DNA of 64,000 nucleotides from positions 310,001 through 374,000 of the forward strand of contig QNQO01005880.1 in NCBI GenBank assembly GCA_003290165.1, written 5' to 3'. The notes below the pieces were generated by a model that saw nothing but the letters and a program-made list of their open reading frames with translations, did not search any database and was not told the origin of the DNA. The position numbers were made by a program, and so were the translations under genes. Positions 9,422 through 19,845 of the stretch are shown here, in pieces (position 1 is the stretch's first letter; the number at the start of each line of letters is the position of its first letter). Source of the DNA: Berberis thunbergii (Eukaryota; Streptophyta; Magnoliopsida; Ranunculales; Berberidaceae).

Positions 9422-10429
9422 GTAAGTTGCTTTCTGGGTTTCAAGTTTGAGTTTTCTAAGTTCTTGTTTCTTTAGGGTTTCATGCATTTTGGTTCAATTT
9501 GATTGTTAGATTCTTGACTTATAACTTTTAGAGAATGACGTTTTGTTGTTTGATTTTGATTTTGATTCTGTTTTTTGTTGATTTGGAGTTGTCTATTTTG
9601 GTGAAATCGATATGGGTTTAGTGTTTTGAAGGATTTTTTCAAAGATTCATGAAGATCCAAGTGAGAAAGAGAACGAACCCCCAAAAGGAAAAAAAATTGT
9701 GAGAAATAAATGGAAATCCAGAGTGAGATTGTTTTGTTAGGAGTTGTAGGAGATTCGACCACTAATGGTTTTTTTTTTAATTCCATGAGATCCGATTGAT
9801 ATCTAAGGGATTTTTTTTGTGTTTATTTGTACTTTTCTTCTACTTCTGTCCTTCTATGTGCTTTGATTTTTTTAGTTCATGAAATGAAGAGAGGAAGAAC
9901 CAGATTCCTTTGTACCCAATTCACCTTTTGCTTTCTTCTTTTATCCTCTTTTACTCACTTTGATTGCTTTTTTCAGTTGTTTTCACTCTCTGGGTATCTC
10001 TCGTTTATCTCCCAAAACATTCCATTGAAACTTCACAAGGAGAAGAGACCGACAGTGTAAGCGAGTGGGGAGAAAGAGAGAGAGAAATCTGCCAAGACAA
10101 CTCAATTTTTTATTTTCTCTATCCATCTTTCTTTATAAAAAGCCAATTTACCTTTTTCAGTTTCATTTTCCTTTGTTTTCTGAGCCCACAGTAATGATTT
10201 TTGCTCAAATGGTTTGTTTTCTTTTCTCTTGTTGAAGGTGGTGAAGAGAACTTCACCAAAAGGTCATTTTTCATAAGGTTTTGTTTGATCATTTGTGAGC
10301 CCTTGTAATGGAAAAAGCTCAAGAAGTGATGAAACGAGGTTCAAGTTTGGGTCGGGTCATCTTCCCCACAAAGAAACATATGAAGCAAGTACATGGTTGG
10401 TTTTTATGTCATATCAACAATCCCCACAG
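9422..10429 (+). other. T-rich intron-like region of CACTA-2
   Basis: There is no protein similarity. The stretch is T-rich and lies between the leader donor at 9421 and the AKT1 acceptor at 10429, consistent with a long first intron. An open stretch from the ATG at 10309 (MEKAQEVMKRGSSLG) is not recognised and ends within the next exon. Confidence 0.4.
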
Positions 10430-11416
10430 AACTGGCTATGAAGATATTACCCAGGAGTCTCCAGACGTATGACCTGTTTAACATGCTTAGTTTATGGCGA
10501 GTCCGAAGAATTAGTGCTTTGTTTGCTAGGTAAGACCTGAGCATTTTATTTCCACTTTCCAATTGGTCTATATGAAATATTATACTTACCTATTTCACAT
10601 CTCATTTGGCAGATTAGAGAAAGATAGGAACTTCAACTATTTTTGGGTTCGAGTTGTGAAGTTCATTGTTGTAAGTTTCTATGTGAAGAATTCCATTGTT
10701 TTCACAATAATTAGGGTTTTATTAGCAATAGGTCTCTGACTTGGTTGAATTGATCTTGTAGGTTGTTCTATTTTATGTTCACTGTGCTAGTTGTTTCTAC
10801 AATTTTCTTACGGATCATTACCCCGACCATTCAAAGACATGGATTGCTACATACATGCAAGACTACATTACTGCAGACGTTTGGTCGGTATACATAACAA
10901 CCTTTTACTTTGCTATCACTACAGTTACAACTACGGGCTATGGTGATTTGCACCCTGTCAATTTGTGGGAGATGGTTTTTGACATCTTCTTTATGCTCTT
11001 GAACCTTGGATTGAATGCATATTTTATTGGGATCATGACCAATTTGATCGTCCATGGAACCAGTCAAACTAGGAAATTTGTGAGTACTTATCTCGTAATT
11101 CTTGACTATGTTTTTTTTGTGCTATAGAATTATTTTTTCATACCATGATGGTATTATTCATTCATGTCTTGTGCCTGGGATGGAATTACAGAGAGATACA
11201 ATTCAAGCAGCCTCAAATTTTGCTCATAGGAACCAACTCCCGGTTCGGTTGCAAGATCAGATGCTTGAACACTTGTGTTTGAAATGCAGAACAGATTCAA
11301 AAGGGCTGCAACAGCAAGAGACGCTTGACTCCCTCCCTAAAGCAATCCGGTCAAGCATTTCACATTTTCTCTTCTATTCTTTTGTTGACAAGGCTTACCT
11401 GTTCCGTGGGGATGAA
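10430..11416 (+). pseudogene. AKT1-like Shaker K+ channel fragment, 4 exons
   Basis: Exons 10430-10529, 10613-10670, 10762-11079 and 11192-11416 join into about 233 open codons. In order they encode the end of the voltage sensor and S4-S5 linker (LFNMLSLWRVRRISALFAR), S5 (the LEKDRNFNYFWVR region), the pore with an intact K+ selectivity filter (TTTGYGDLHPV), S6 and part of the C-linker (QQQETLDSLPKAIRSSI, ending YLFRG). The sequence is closest to inward-rectifying AKT1-type channels (the GTSQTRKF and FAHRNQLPVRLQDQM region). S1-S3, the cyclic-nucleotide-binding domain and the ankyrin repeats are absent. After YLFRG the frame reads DEVS and stops, although a GTGAGT donor at 11417 could splice onward. 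It could not form a normal channel alone. Confidence 0.92.
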
Positions 11417-12061
11417 GTGAGTTAATAGAGCTTACTTTTTTTTGTGGATTTCAAAGTTCTCCTTTTTTTAATTTTTCAATATTTTTACTAGCTTTATACT
11501 TTTGCTTGCAAAGAGTGACATTTCTGACTTGGCTGTGAATTCAAACAACGCTTGGGTGGTATTTTTTTGAAGTACTTTATTTGAAATGGGTTGTGTTGAT
11601 AATTCGGTTCTTCTTCTTCTAAAATTCTCTAAGGTGGGGTTCTCTTATAGGTCTATAATGAGCATTATAGAAATGGTTGTAGCTAGTTTTCATATGGTCA
11701 GAATTCAACATTTGATAGTAAAATAACTAGTAATGTTGATTAACTTTTCGATGTACTGTTGCTTCATTGTTTTTTCCGAAATCCAAGTTTTCTTTGATTT
11801 TAAATTAGGTATTGTTCACAATTTGCAGATCAATGCATGCAATGGGATTAAATGTGGATCAACATTTATAGGCCCCCAACTCACCTAACAAGCCTGCAAT
11901 TTGGACTGAGAATTGGACCTCATTGTATCTTTTCCATCCTAACACACTATTAAATTTCAGTATCATTTTTCGCATTAATGTGAGTAATAAAGCAGTTATT
12001 TGTTATTTCCTTTGAAGCTACCAAGCATTCGATGGATGAATATTCGCTCTTTCATTTGCAG
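11417..12061 (+). other. CACTA-2 spacer after AKT1 fragment
   Basis: There is no coding similarity. The stretch probably derives from an intron and runs from the GTGAGT donor at 11417 to the acceptor at 12061. Confidence 0.35.
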
Positions 12062-12150
12062 ACAGAGAAGAGGATGAACTGAAGAAGAAGAGAAGAATAG
12101 AAACTCGAACTGAAGAAAGTAATCAACCCATCGAAGAAGACAACGACTAA
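12062..12150 (+). pseudogene. Unidentified charged terminal exon
   Basis: After a TTTGCAG acceptor, an open segment encodes a charged tail, REEDELKKKRRIETRTEESN, then a few residues and TAA at 12148-12150. It looks like the last exon of some gene, rich in E, K and R, but there is no match I can name. AT-rich sequence resembling a 3' untranslated region follows. Confidence 0.35.
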
Positions 12151-12435
12151 ATTTGTTTGAGAGGAGAAGATGATCATCGAAGATCCAACTCCAAGCTCTG
12201 TTCTGTTTCTATGCTATAAGTTCTATAAGCCCTGTTCTGTTTTTATTTTTGTAAACTTTCTCCTCCCAAAACACTTCAGTTTGTTCCTCCTCCCAATAAA
12301 CAAATTAAACTCCAACACTTCAGTCTGTTATGTATTGGTCATCTTTCTTGTTTGTTTTTTTTTAATTGTTTCTTCTAATTATACAGTTATACTTCTTCAT
12401 CTTCTTCTAATTATACACTTCTAATTAATTTTTTG

Positions 12436-12438
<3 letters not shown>

Positions 12439-12477
<39 letters not shown>
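12439..12477. repeat. (TA)n microsatellite
   Basis: A run of about 19 TA units lies in the AT-rich sequence after the charged terminal exon. Confidence 0.97.
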
Positions 12478-12479
<2 letters not shown>

Positions 12480-12480
<1 letters not shown>

Positions 12481-13228
12481 TCCATGTTTTATTCATAAAA
12501 CTTAAAACTTAACATGTTTTGTTCTTGCCAATTTGTCAACGAGGACTGATTTATGTCTGACCACTAAAATTCTTGTCACTCTCTTGTTCTAAATTTAAAC
12601 ATGTTGTCAAACACCAGTTTATTCATAGATGATAGAACTGCTTAAGTTTTTATTAAATCAAGTTATAAGTGTCTGATTAAGTTCAATATCCAAAACAATC
12701 CTTCTGATTAAGTTTATATTGGTCATGCTTGCTCTGCTTTGTTCTAATAACATTTATAGTTTTCTAAATTCAATTACTATAATCCAAAGAAGGCAAATCT
12801 TCCTTAAAGAAGTCTTCCTTACTATGTTATCTTTTAGAATCTTCATATGGATCTTGACTGTTGTTCACTAGACATTGTCTCAGATAGATCTGGTTTTGTT
12901 AAACTAGAATTGTCAAATTTTAGTTTTTTCTTCGAATTTGGATAGTGTCCATTTATGATGTTCAAGATATTTATGCTTCTGATTATTAGATGTTGACTAA
13001 AAGAGTCCAATTTCTAGTTTGACTGTCCTTTTAGGATGACAATTAAGACTCTGGGCATTGATATTGGCTTTAAGTTGTGTGATGTGACATGTTATACAAG
13101 TCCCACATCAACAAGTTGAGATTTTAGATCATCCAGATTTATAGGTGAATAACAAACTCAATTTTAGGATTTTTTGTTTTGAAGTGTTAAATTTCAGCCA
13201 AAAATTTCTTTTTTCCCAAAAATTTCAG
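12480..13228. other. CACTA-2 AT-rich spacer
   Basis: Nothing was recognised. The stretch consists of AT-rich, repeat-poor sequence. Confidence 0.4.
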
Positions 13229-13333
13229 CCAAGTACCTCTAGAAAGCGTAATAGAGTAGTCGAGAAAATAGTCTCAAAGTCAGGAAGCACAACTGCAGAA
13301 CCTACTGCTCATGTCCATGCTTCCCAAGGATGA
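13229..13333 (+). pseudogene. Unidentified exon (basic, Ser/Thr-rich)
   Basis: It follows an AATTTCAG acceptor and encodes PSTSRKRNRVVEKIVSKSG, then STTAEPTAHVHASQG and a stop at 13331-13333. I do not recognise the source. A further possible coding stretch at about 13605-13680 reads MSGMSEKAYNWSFSGFPGL; it also has no clear family. Confidence 0.35.
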
Positions 13334-14220
13334 TGCAAATGAAAGAGACTGCATTTTGGAGGTGAGAGCAGGTAATACATGAGCATCTTAATGCAATGTC
13401 AAGAACCTGCTGCATTTTAAAAAATTCCTGTTTCAATCGTTGAAGGACCTGCTGCATTTTTTAAAATTCCTACGATGAGGTATTATTGTTTTCATTCTTG
13501 GGTTAGTTTGAAAGAGATGTTTTGATTTCTGGGTTGGTTTGTTTGATGAATTTGATTTGGTTTGTGTAGGTTTCAGGTTATATTTGATTGGAAAAGTGCA
13601 ATAAGATGAGTGGGATGTCGGAGAAGGCGTATAATTGGTCGTTTAGTGGGTTTCCAGGGTTATGGTTTTGTATGGAGTTTTTGGCTCACATGGAGGTATG
13701 GGGATTTTTATAAAGGGAAGTCCAAAGTGTTCTCAAAGCTGGTACCATATGCAGTATGTTGGTGATATGGTGAGGAATGTCATTACCTACTCTCTCATCG
13801 TAACGAGTGGATTTCAAAATTTATTTTTTTATTTATTTATTTAAAAAAAATTTGGAGGGGGGGAAGTTAAATAATTCTGCTCATTTGGTGTTTTTTTTTT
13901 TTTTTTTTTAAGTACTATTGTCTTAGTCATTGATGGGTTGTGCTTTTACTCACAGGTTAGTCAGCTCGGAGCTGCGGCTCAGAAGTACCAGGCTACTACT
14001 CAGAATGCATCATCCAGTTTATCTACTCAGGAGTTGCAAACTAACTGTAATATGTATGTTCCTTGTTCATTTGACAACCTGTTAGGGTTTAAGTCCTTTT
14101 GATGAACATCCTGTCATGATTTTAAATATGTTTTCAACAAAAGAGAATTCATTTCTGATGTTATATTTGTGAACATCATACATATATGTCTAGGCTCTTG
14201 TTTCTCCTGTGTGAGTCTTA

Positions 14221-16039
14221 TGTAACACCCCTACTTTTTCAATGACAATAAATAATTTATATTTCTAAAATTCAATTGAAATTGTGTTTCAAAATCTTCT
14301 TTTGTTTGACAACTAGTATTTTTTGAAATTCAGTTAACTGTCTTACCATCAGAATCTCGGGACGAGATTCCATTTAACGTGTGTATAATGTAGCACCCCT
14401 GAATTTCATAAAACTAATTTATTTTATTTTGAATTAAATAAAATAGGGTTACATTAAATTGAATGTGAATTTCAAAATTTTAGGGTTTATTGGGTGAGTT
14501 TAGAAGGTGGATACTTTCAGAAGTTCAGTGGGGGCGAATAGACACCCACCCTATAAGGAGAAAACCCTATTTTCTTTTCTTTCTCCTTCCTTCTTCTTTT
14601 CTCCTTCTTCCTTCATCTTTTCCTCTATGTTTTCTTCTTCGATGGCGGCTGGATCTGGAGATTTGGGTGGTAGGGCTTGGCGTGGACATGAAGGGAAGAT
14701 TGAATCTGAAATGGATGGATTTTTTTTTGTTTTTGTTTACTGAAAAAACTCTTTATTTTCTTTGCCATTGCTTTTGAGTTGACGTTATCTTGTCTGGTGG
14801 GAGGTGGGGGAAAAGAAAATATTATTTTATTTTCATTTGGTGTGTTGTTGTGAAATGATGTTTTGATGCCCCACACGATTTTATCGCTTCACCTCATGAT
14901 AAAACACATGTTATGTGTTTTTCAGTTTTTACAAAATTAATGTTTTCACTCATGGTATATTTTAGTATGGTATATTTTATTGTGGGTGATGCAAAAATAT
15001 TAAAGTCACCAACTTTTTGATTATCACGATGACGTTGTAACAATAAACTGTATATAGTGGCATATCGGGACTGAGAGTAATGCAATACTGATTAGTGATT
15101 GTCACCAAGAGTTATGCATTGGTGATTAGGGATTCACATTGATCATCTATCTCATTTATTTATTTATTTTGATATTTATCCGTCAAAAATGTGGCGTGAG
15201 TTTATGCGCATTGATAGCCCAAGAGTGGCTTTTGGCACTCATATAGTTAGGGGTATCCGCGATGCATGCCTGTATGTGATGTCCCCACTTGGGCATGGAT
15301 GACGGAGTAGTCCTCCTTTATATGAGAGAGGCATACGGGCATGTATGTTAGGCACGGAGGTGGTGCGAATGTGGTATCGTCTAAGTGATCAATCCGTTAA
15401 AAAGATGAACCTAATTCAAATAAAAATTAATAAATTACGTTGCATTGTTTCTAATCCTTTTTATGCAGGATGGCAAGTCCACTAATATTTTTGCAGGCCC
15501 GACTTGCCATAGTCAACTCTTATAGGGTAAGCACAGGTAAATGCATATTTACATATTAGGATGATGATATGATTGCCTCGTTGAGGAACTAAATTCTTGG
15601 AACTGTGTTTTTCTTGCATCACACCTTTTCCTCGTTGAGGAACTACCTATTGGTGTGATGGTTTGTTATTTGTGTTTAGCTTGATGTTTATCACATGCAA
15701 TTTTATTGATTTTTGGGATGAAGATTTCTCACACCAGCTATATTGCTGACCCAAGTGAGCTTTTGCTTCTTGGGTACATTCCTTTGGGAATGTAGCCGAT
15801 TAGCTTTTCAGGTTTAGCGACTTTTGAGCAGCGTTACTGAAGTTTCGCTAGTAGGGCTAGCGACGTCAGTTTTTCATGGTTAGAGTTTTATTATAAATTT
15901 TAGTTTATTATATTTTCTAAACTATATTTTTGTCATTGCTGCTAAATGTTTCTCTTGTTATTGAATTTCACGTCCCGAGTTTTGAGGAAAAGGATAATCC
16001 TATGCGGATTTTGTTTTTCTCAAAATTTGGGGCGTGACA
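14221..16039 (+). mobile_element. Solo LTR (Ty3/gypsy-like) in an intron of a captured gene
   Basis: The element runs from TGTAACACCCC to GGGGCGTGACA, a complete TG..CA LTR with extended inverted termini. The 5-bp flanks are tctta (14216-14220) and tcttg (16040-16044), a target duplication with one difference. There is no second LTR or internal region nearby, so it is most simply a solo LTR left by recombination. Removing it restores a pyrimidine tract and CGCAG acceptor for the exon at 16053. Related LTR pieces lie at 7937-8913 and 29728-32240. Confidence 0.85.
14528..14560 (+). promoter_or_regulatory. LTR core promoter
   Basis: The GGGGGCGAATAG.CACCCACC block is followed by CTATAAGG. The same block, inverted, occurs at about 30307-30340 with CATATATAA. 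Conservation between LTR copies and the TATA-like element support the U3/R promoter. Confidence 0.6.
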
Positions 16040-16916
16040 TCTTGTTTCGCAGAATCTGATAGCTGCTCCTATTGAGCCTGAGTGGGAAGGTGACGATGAG
16101 AGGGAAGCAGCATATCTAATTCCATGGTTGCGAGATCTATCCTTTTCGGTTGATATAAGGTACACTCGGACATTTGTTTTTCTTCTTTTCTTTCCATTCA
16201 TTTCATTGATCTTTTGTCCATTTATGTGTGGAAATAGGTTGAAACTTGACTCCGTTTATGTTACTGAGATGTTGAGGCACCTTTCCTGAATAAGGATCCC
16301 CCTTCATTTATATGCATCTATAAATAATATAACATGTCATTGTATATGCTCGCCCTCCCTGCAATGCAGCCTTTTTCGCCTACATGTTTGGAATGACTTC
16401 TTATTGATACAATGGTTGGTTGGATTATGCCAAATGTAGCAAAAAAGATCAATTTTTCTTGTAGACTTGTATTAAACTATGACATTATTCTATTAGGATA
16501 GTGGCTGATTCAGTTGGAAAACAATCATGAACTTTTTTTATTGGATCATTGGATTATTCATTGTATCTTGTATTAGTGTGGTTAAGGTGCAAAGGTGCAG
16601 TGAGGGAGTGATACCCTATTTGTGCCTAGGAGCAAGGCATGCGCCTAACGTACATTAGGAGCACCCCAATTTGAAATTTTATTGCTATGTTCTAGTGCTT
16701 TGAGTGAACACTGAAATTGAGTTCAGTTTATTGAAATTTTATTCGCATGATTGTGCTCATGGCTGTTGCTTGGTTATTCTATCTCATATGGTTGTGTCCA
16801 TTTAAAGGTAATATTTTATTGAGCACAAATCAGTCACTGTTTCTCTTGTGGCCTGTAGGGCGTTAAAAGCTGAAACTTTATAACTTATAAAAGTGGTTTC
16901 TATATTTGCTTGTCAA

Positions 16917-16994
16917 GAGATAATGATGGAGGTCAATAGACGGGAGAAAGAGGCTGAAATTGTCCCAAATGCTGATCTAGATTCTTACATGAAG
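16917..16994 (+). pseudogene. ABCG (PDR-type) ABC transporter exon fragment
   Basis: An exon ending at a GTATG donor encodes MMEVNRREKEAEIVPNADLD followed by SYMK. This resembles the segment just after the first ATP-binding Walker A region in plant full-size ABCG/PDR exporters (L..L.RREKEA.I.PDPDID.FMK). No Walker or signature motif is included. It is isolated between an unidentified gene and MDHAR on the same strand. The call rests on one motif. Confidence 0.6.
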
Positions 16995-17131
16995 GTATGT
17001 TTAGCAACTCTTTTCTTTGTTTCCTCCATGGCGAGGAAATATCTGATTTGATGCACTATTATTGTTTCAACTGTTAGTGGCATATAGTACGATATAGGTA
17101 GCTAATGAACACATTAATACAGAAGTTCTAA

Positions 17132-17317
<186 letters not shown>

Positions 17318-17654
17318 TAAATTAGATTATTCTTCGTAGCTAGTCTTTATAATTATAAAATTTAAAAGGGTTTGCATGCATTGGTATTTGTTGAAGTCCA
17401 TAAAATCGGAGATATGGACTCTCCTTCATGAGTCATTGTTTCAATCTCTGTAATATGACTTGTATCTGGCGCAAAGACTTCTTTAGTTTCGAAATCAGGT
17501 TGCAAATATTATACTTGAGTAAAAAAACTATAAACAAACTAGATTCTTTCTTTCAGGCAATCTTTGTTCTACAATTTGAAAAAATATAAAATGTTTCTGA
17601 AATAGAAATTTCTTTCGCAGTCTATCAGCTTTCACTACACCAAAAATGCCCATT

Positions 17655-18055
17655 ACCAACGGTTTTAAACCGTAGGGGTAACCCATTGGCACGGCTTAGA
17701 ACCGTGGGCTGTAGAGGCGTCGTTAAATCCCTAGTAACGGCTAAAAATCGTGGCTAAAATATTAGCAACGGTTTTATCTCGAGGACGGTTGATGATTTAG
17801 CCATGATTATAAACCGTTGCCAAAATCTTAGCCACGGTTCTAAGCCGTGGGCAGGAGTAGCCACGGCTTAAAACCGTTGCAAGTTTTGCCACAGTTTTAA
17901 GCCGTTGCAAAAGCTGTAGCAACGGTTTTAAACCGTGGCCAATACTAGCCACGGTTATAAGCGGTGGCAAGGTAGCCACGGTTTTTAGCCGTTGCAACAG
18001 TTAGCCACGATTTTTAGCCGTTGCAACAGTTAGCCACGGTTTAAAACCATGGCAA
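17655..18055. repeat. Palindromic subterminal array, CACTA-3 D-end
   Basis: About twenty copies of the agccacggtttt(a/t)agccgttgc motif in mixed polarity are followed by a short (TA)n run at 18061-18081. The motif is shared with the P-ends, but the order and spacing differ, which allows the two end types to be told apart. Confidence 0.88.
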
Positions 18056-18295
18056 ATATTATTATATATATATATATATATATTTGCTATCAAATGACTT
18101 TTTATTACATCTTATAAGTTTTATTTCTAGAAAATAAAAATTTTAATGTGCTAAACTTAAACATTTCCATGAATGGAGGCAAAGTAATGTAATTAATAAG
18201 ATAATGTATTACATTGAGTCACAAAATCTATCAAATAATATCTCAAATACAATGACACACAAACTTAAATATCTCAAATACAAAGAAAGTGGAAC

Positions 18296-18450
18296 AATGT
18301 TGCTGCTGCTGGGAGAGACGCAATGATGCTGCTGCAAGGGACGATCTGCTGATGATTCGAGGTATGCACTGCTGCTGCTGCGAGGGACGAACTGCTGCTG
18401 CTGCGAGGGACGAACTGCTGCTCTGCGAGGGACGCACTGATGCGAGCTTG
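18296..18450. repeat. GCTGCTG-rich clustered repeat
   Basis: Four or five near-copies of a phrase containing gctgctgctgcgagggacga repeat at a spacing of about 25-30 bp. The array would be open in several frames but resembles no known protein. Confidence 0.6.
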
Positions 18451-18816
18451 CTGCTGGTCGCAAACCAAACTAACACTCCATATCTATTCCACAGTCAACA
18501 AGAAATTTTGTTACCATTTTGATGTGAAATTTTGTTACTCCATATCAAGAAATTTTGATGTGAAATTTTGCTGCTGGGAAATAGTGAGCTTGCTGCAAAA
18601 TGCAGCGTATGATATGATTCTATTCCACAGTCAACAAGAAATTTTGTTACCATATCTAGTGAAAACTATGAAGAGAATTAGGTATCCCTTTGAGGCATAG
18701 GCCTAAAATAAGTTTGAAATCACTAGATCATGTCATGATTCATGCCATTCAAAAGGAAAGCTACATAAACAAATGATTTGACTACATACAGCAAAGAAGC
18801 AAAAAGAATCAGTCAC

Positions 18817-18936
18817 CTCAAGCAATGGCCGCAACCACTCCTTGCATTTAAGTGTGCTATGTAAAAATACAACTGCTGGTCTCTTTTGTTGCTTGCTTTC
18901 TTTCAAGCTTAGTATAAGTACTGGCAAGCGTCGTCA
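18817..18936 (-). pseudogene. Alpha/beta-hydrolase exon fragment
   Basis: The exon encodes LPVLILSLKESKQQKRPAVV and FLHSTLKCKEWLRPLLE before a GTGACT donor. This resembles plant alpha/beta-hydrolase superfamily proteins (acyl-peptidase/BAAT-like), where RPAVVFLHST..KEWLRPLLE precedes the oxyanion region and the nucleophile elbow. The catalytic Ser, Asp and His regions are not included. In the same frame a TGA lies just upstream, so the 5' border is uncertain. It is the cargo nearest the D-end. Confidence 0.7.
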
Positions 18937-18939
18937 TTG

Positions 18940-19845
18940 CTCACTGGCCTATAAAATGCACAAACAAATGGAAAATATTACAACTCAAGAAAATCTAGCT
19001 AGGCTAATAGTATATTTTAGAATTCTGCAAGCATATGAACTTTTCACATTTTAAAGGATATAATAAAAGTTCATTTTAGAAAAATTCATTTCTAACATAT
19101 TAAAATATATATGTAGGTCACACATGTATTGTGCAGTAGGGCCATTGGCCACTGACTGAATTTTATCTTTAAAATAACCAATTCTAATCCAAGTGTATCA
19201 ATGAACATTGTGAAAGAATGGATCCAAGTTTTTTTTTTTTTTCTCGGTTGTAGAACATGTACATGGAACGGTAAGAATGTTGTTACTAGGCAAGGAATGT
19301 AGTCTGAAAACTTCTAGGAGAATAGATTGATTAGAAAAATGTTATTAACCGAAATCCTAATAAACACAAAATCATCATTATCTCCATAGAAGGGAAATAT
19401 TGCAATTGCCCTGAATTAATAACCTGATCTTAATAAAATATTGATTAGGACGCAAAGCACTTGGTGTTCGAGAGGTCAACTAACCAATCAAAAAAATTTA
19501 TGGATTTGGTACTTACAACTGAAATTTTCATCTTCAAAACTAGAACCATAGATGCTAACTCCTCCAGGGGATTTCTTTATGGATTTGGTATTTAAGCAAT
19601 TACCTGCATCAGGGGATTTCTTTATGGAATGCAAAGTTGTGACCATGTAACTATTTTTCAAAGCTTGAGTTACCTTTGAAGGTGGCCTTCGAGGTCAACC
19701 AACCTAATAAATGAAAAAAATATTCAGTTAGCAATCATGATAACTAACCAAAAATTACTTTAAATGATAAAACTCTTGTCTAGGTTGTAAGGACTAAATT
19801 ATAGGCATAACAAAACTCAACAACAGAAATTCAAGAAACCAAATA
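18940..19845. other. CACTA-3 spacer
   Basis: There is no recognised gene. The phrase aggggatttctttatgga occurs at 19565-19582 and again at 19611-19628. A splice-bounded 31-bp segment near 19676-19706 (minus strand, VDLEGHLQ) could be a further mini-exon, possibly the tail of the MATE gene, but is too short to assign. Confidence 0.3.

Larger units (their letters stand above)
13956..16289 (+). pseudogene. Unidentified captured gene, 3 exons split by a solo LTR
   Basis: Exon 13956-14053 encodes VSQLGAAAQKYQATTQNA.. after a CACAG acceptor. Exon 16053-16159 encodes NLIAAPIEPEWEGDDEREAA and then YLIPWLRDLSFSVDI. Exon 16238-16289 continues in frame (the codon for R is split AG|G) with LKLDSVYVTEMLRHLS and a TGA. 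The last two clearly belong together; the first may be from the same gene. The intron between 14053 and 16053 is interrupted by the solo LTR at 14221-16039. The parent gene is not recognised. Confidence 0.5.

Noticed and set aside
18209..18522. Gln/Ser-rich proteins around the GCTGCT repeats
   Set aside because: Open frames in at least four registers come from the trinucleotide-like repeat; no conserved feature.
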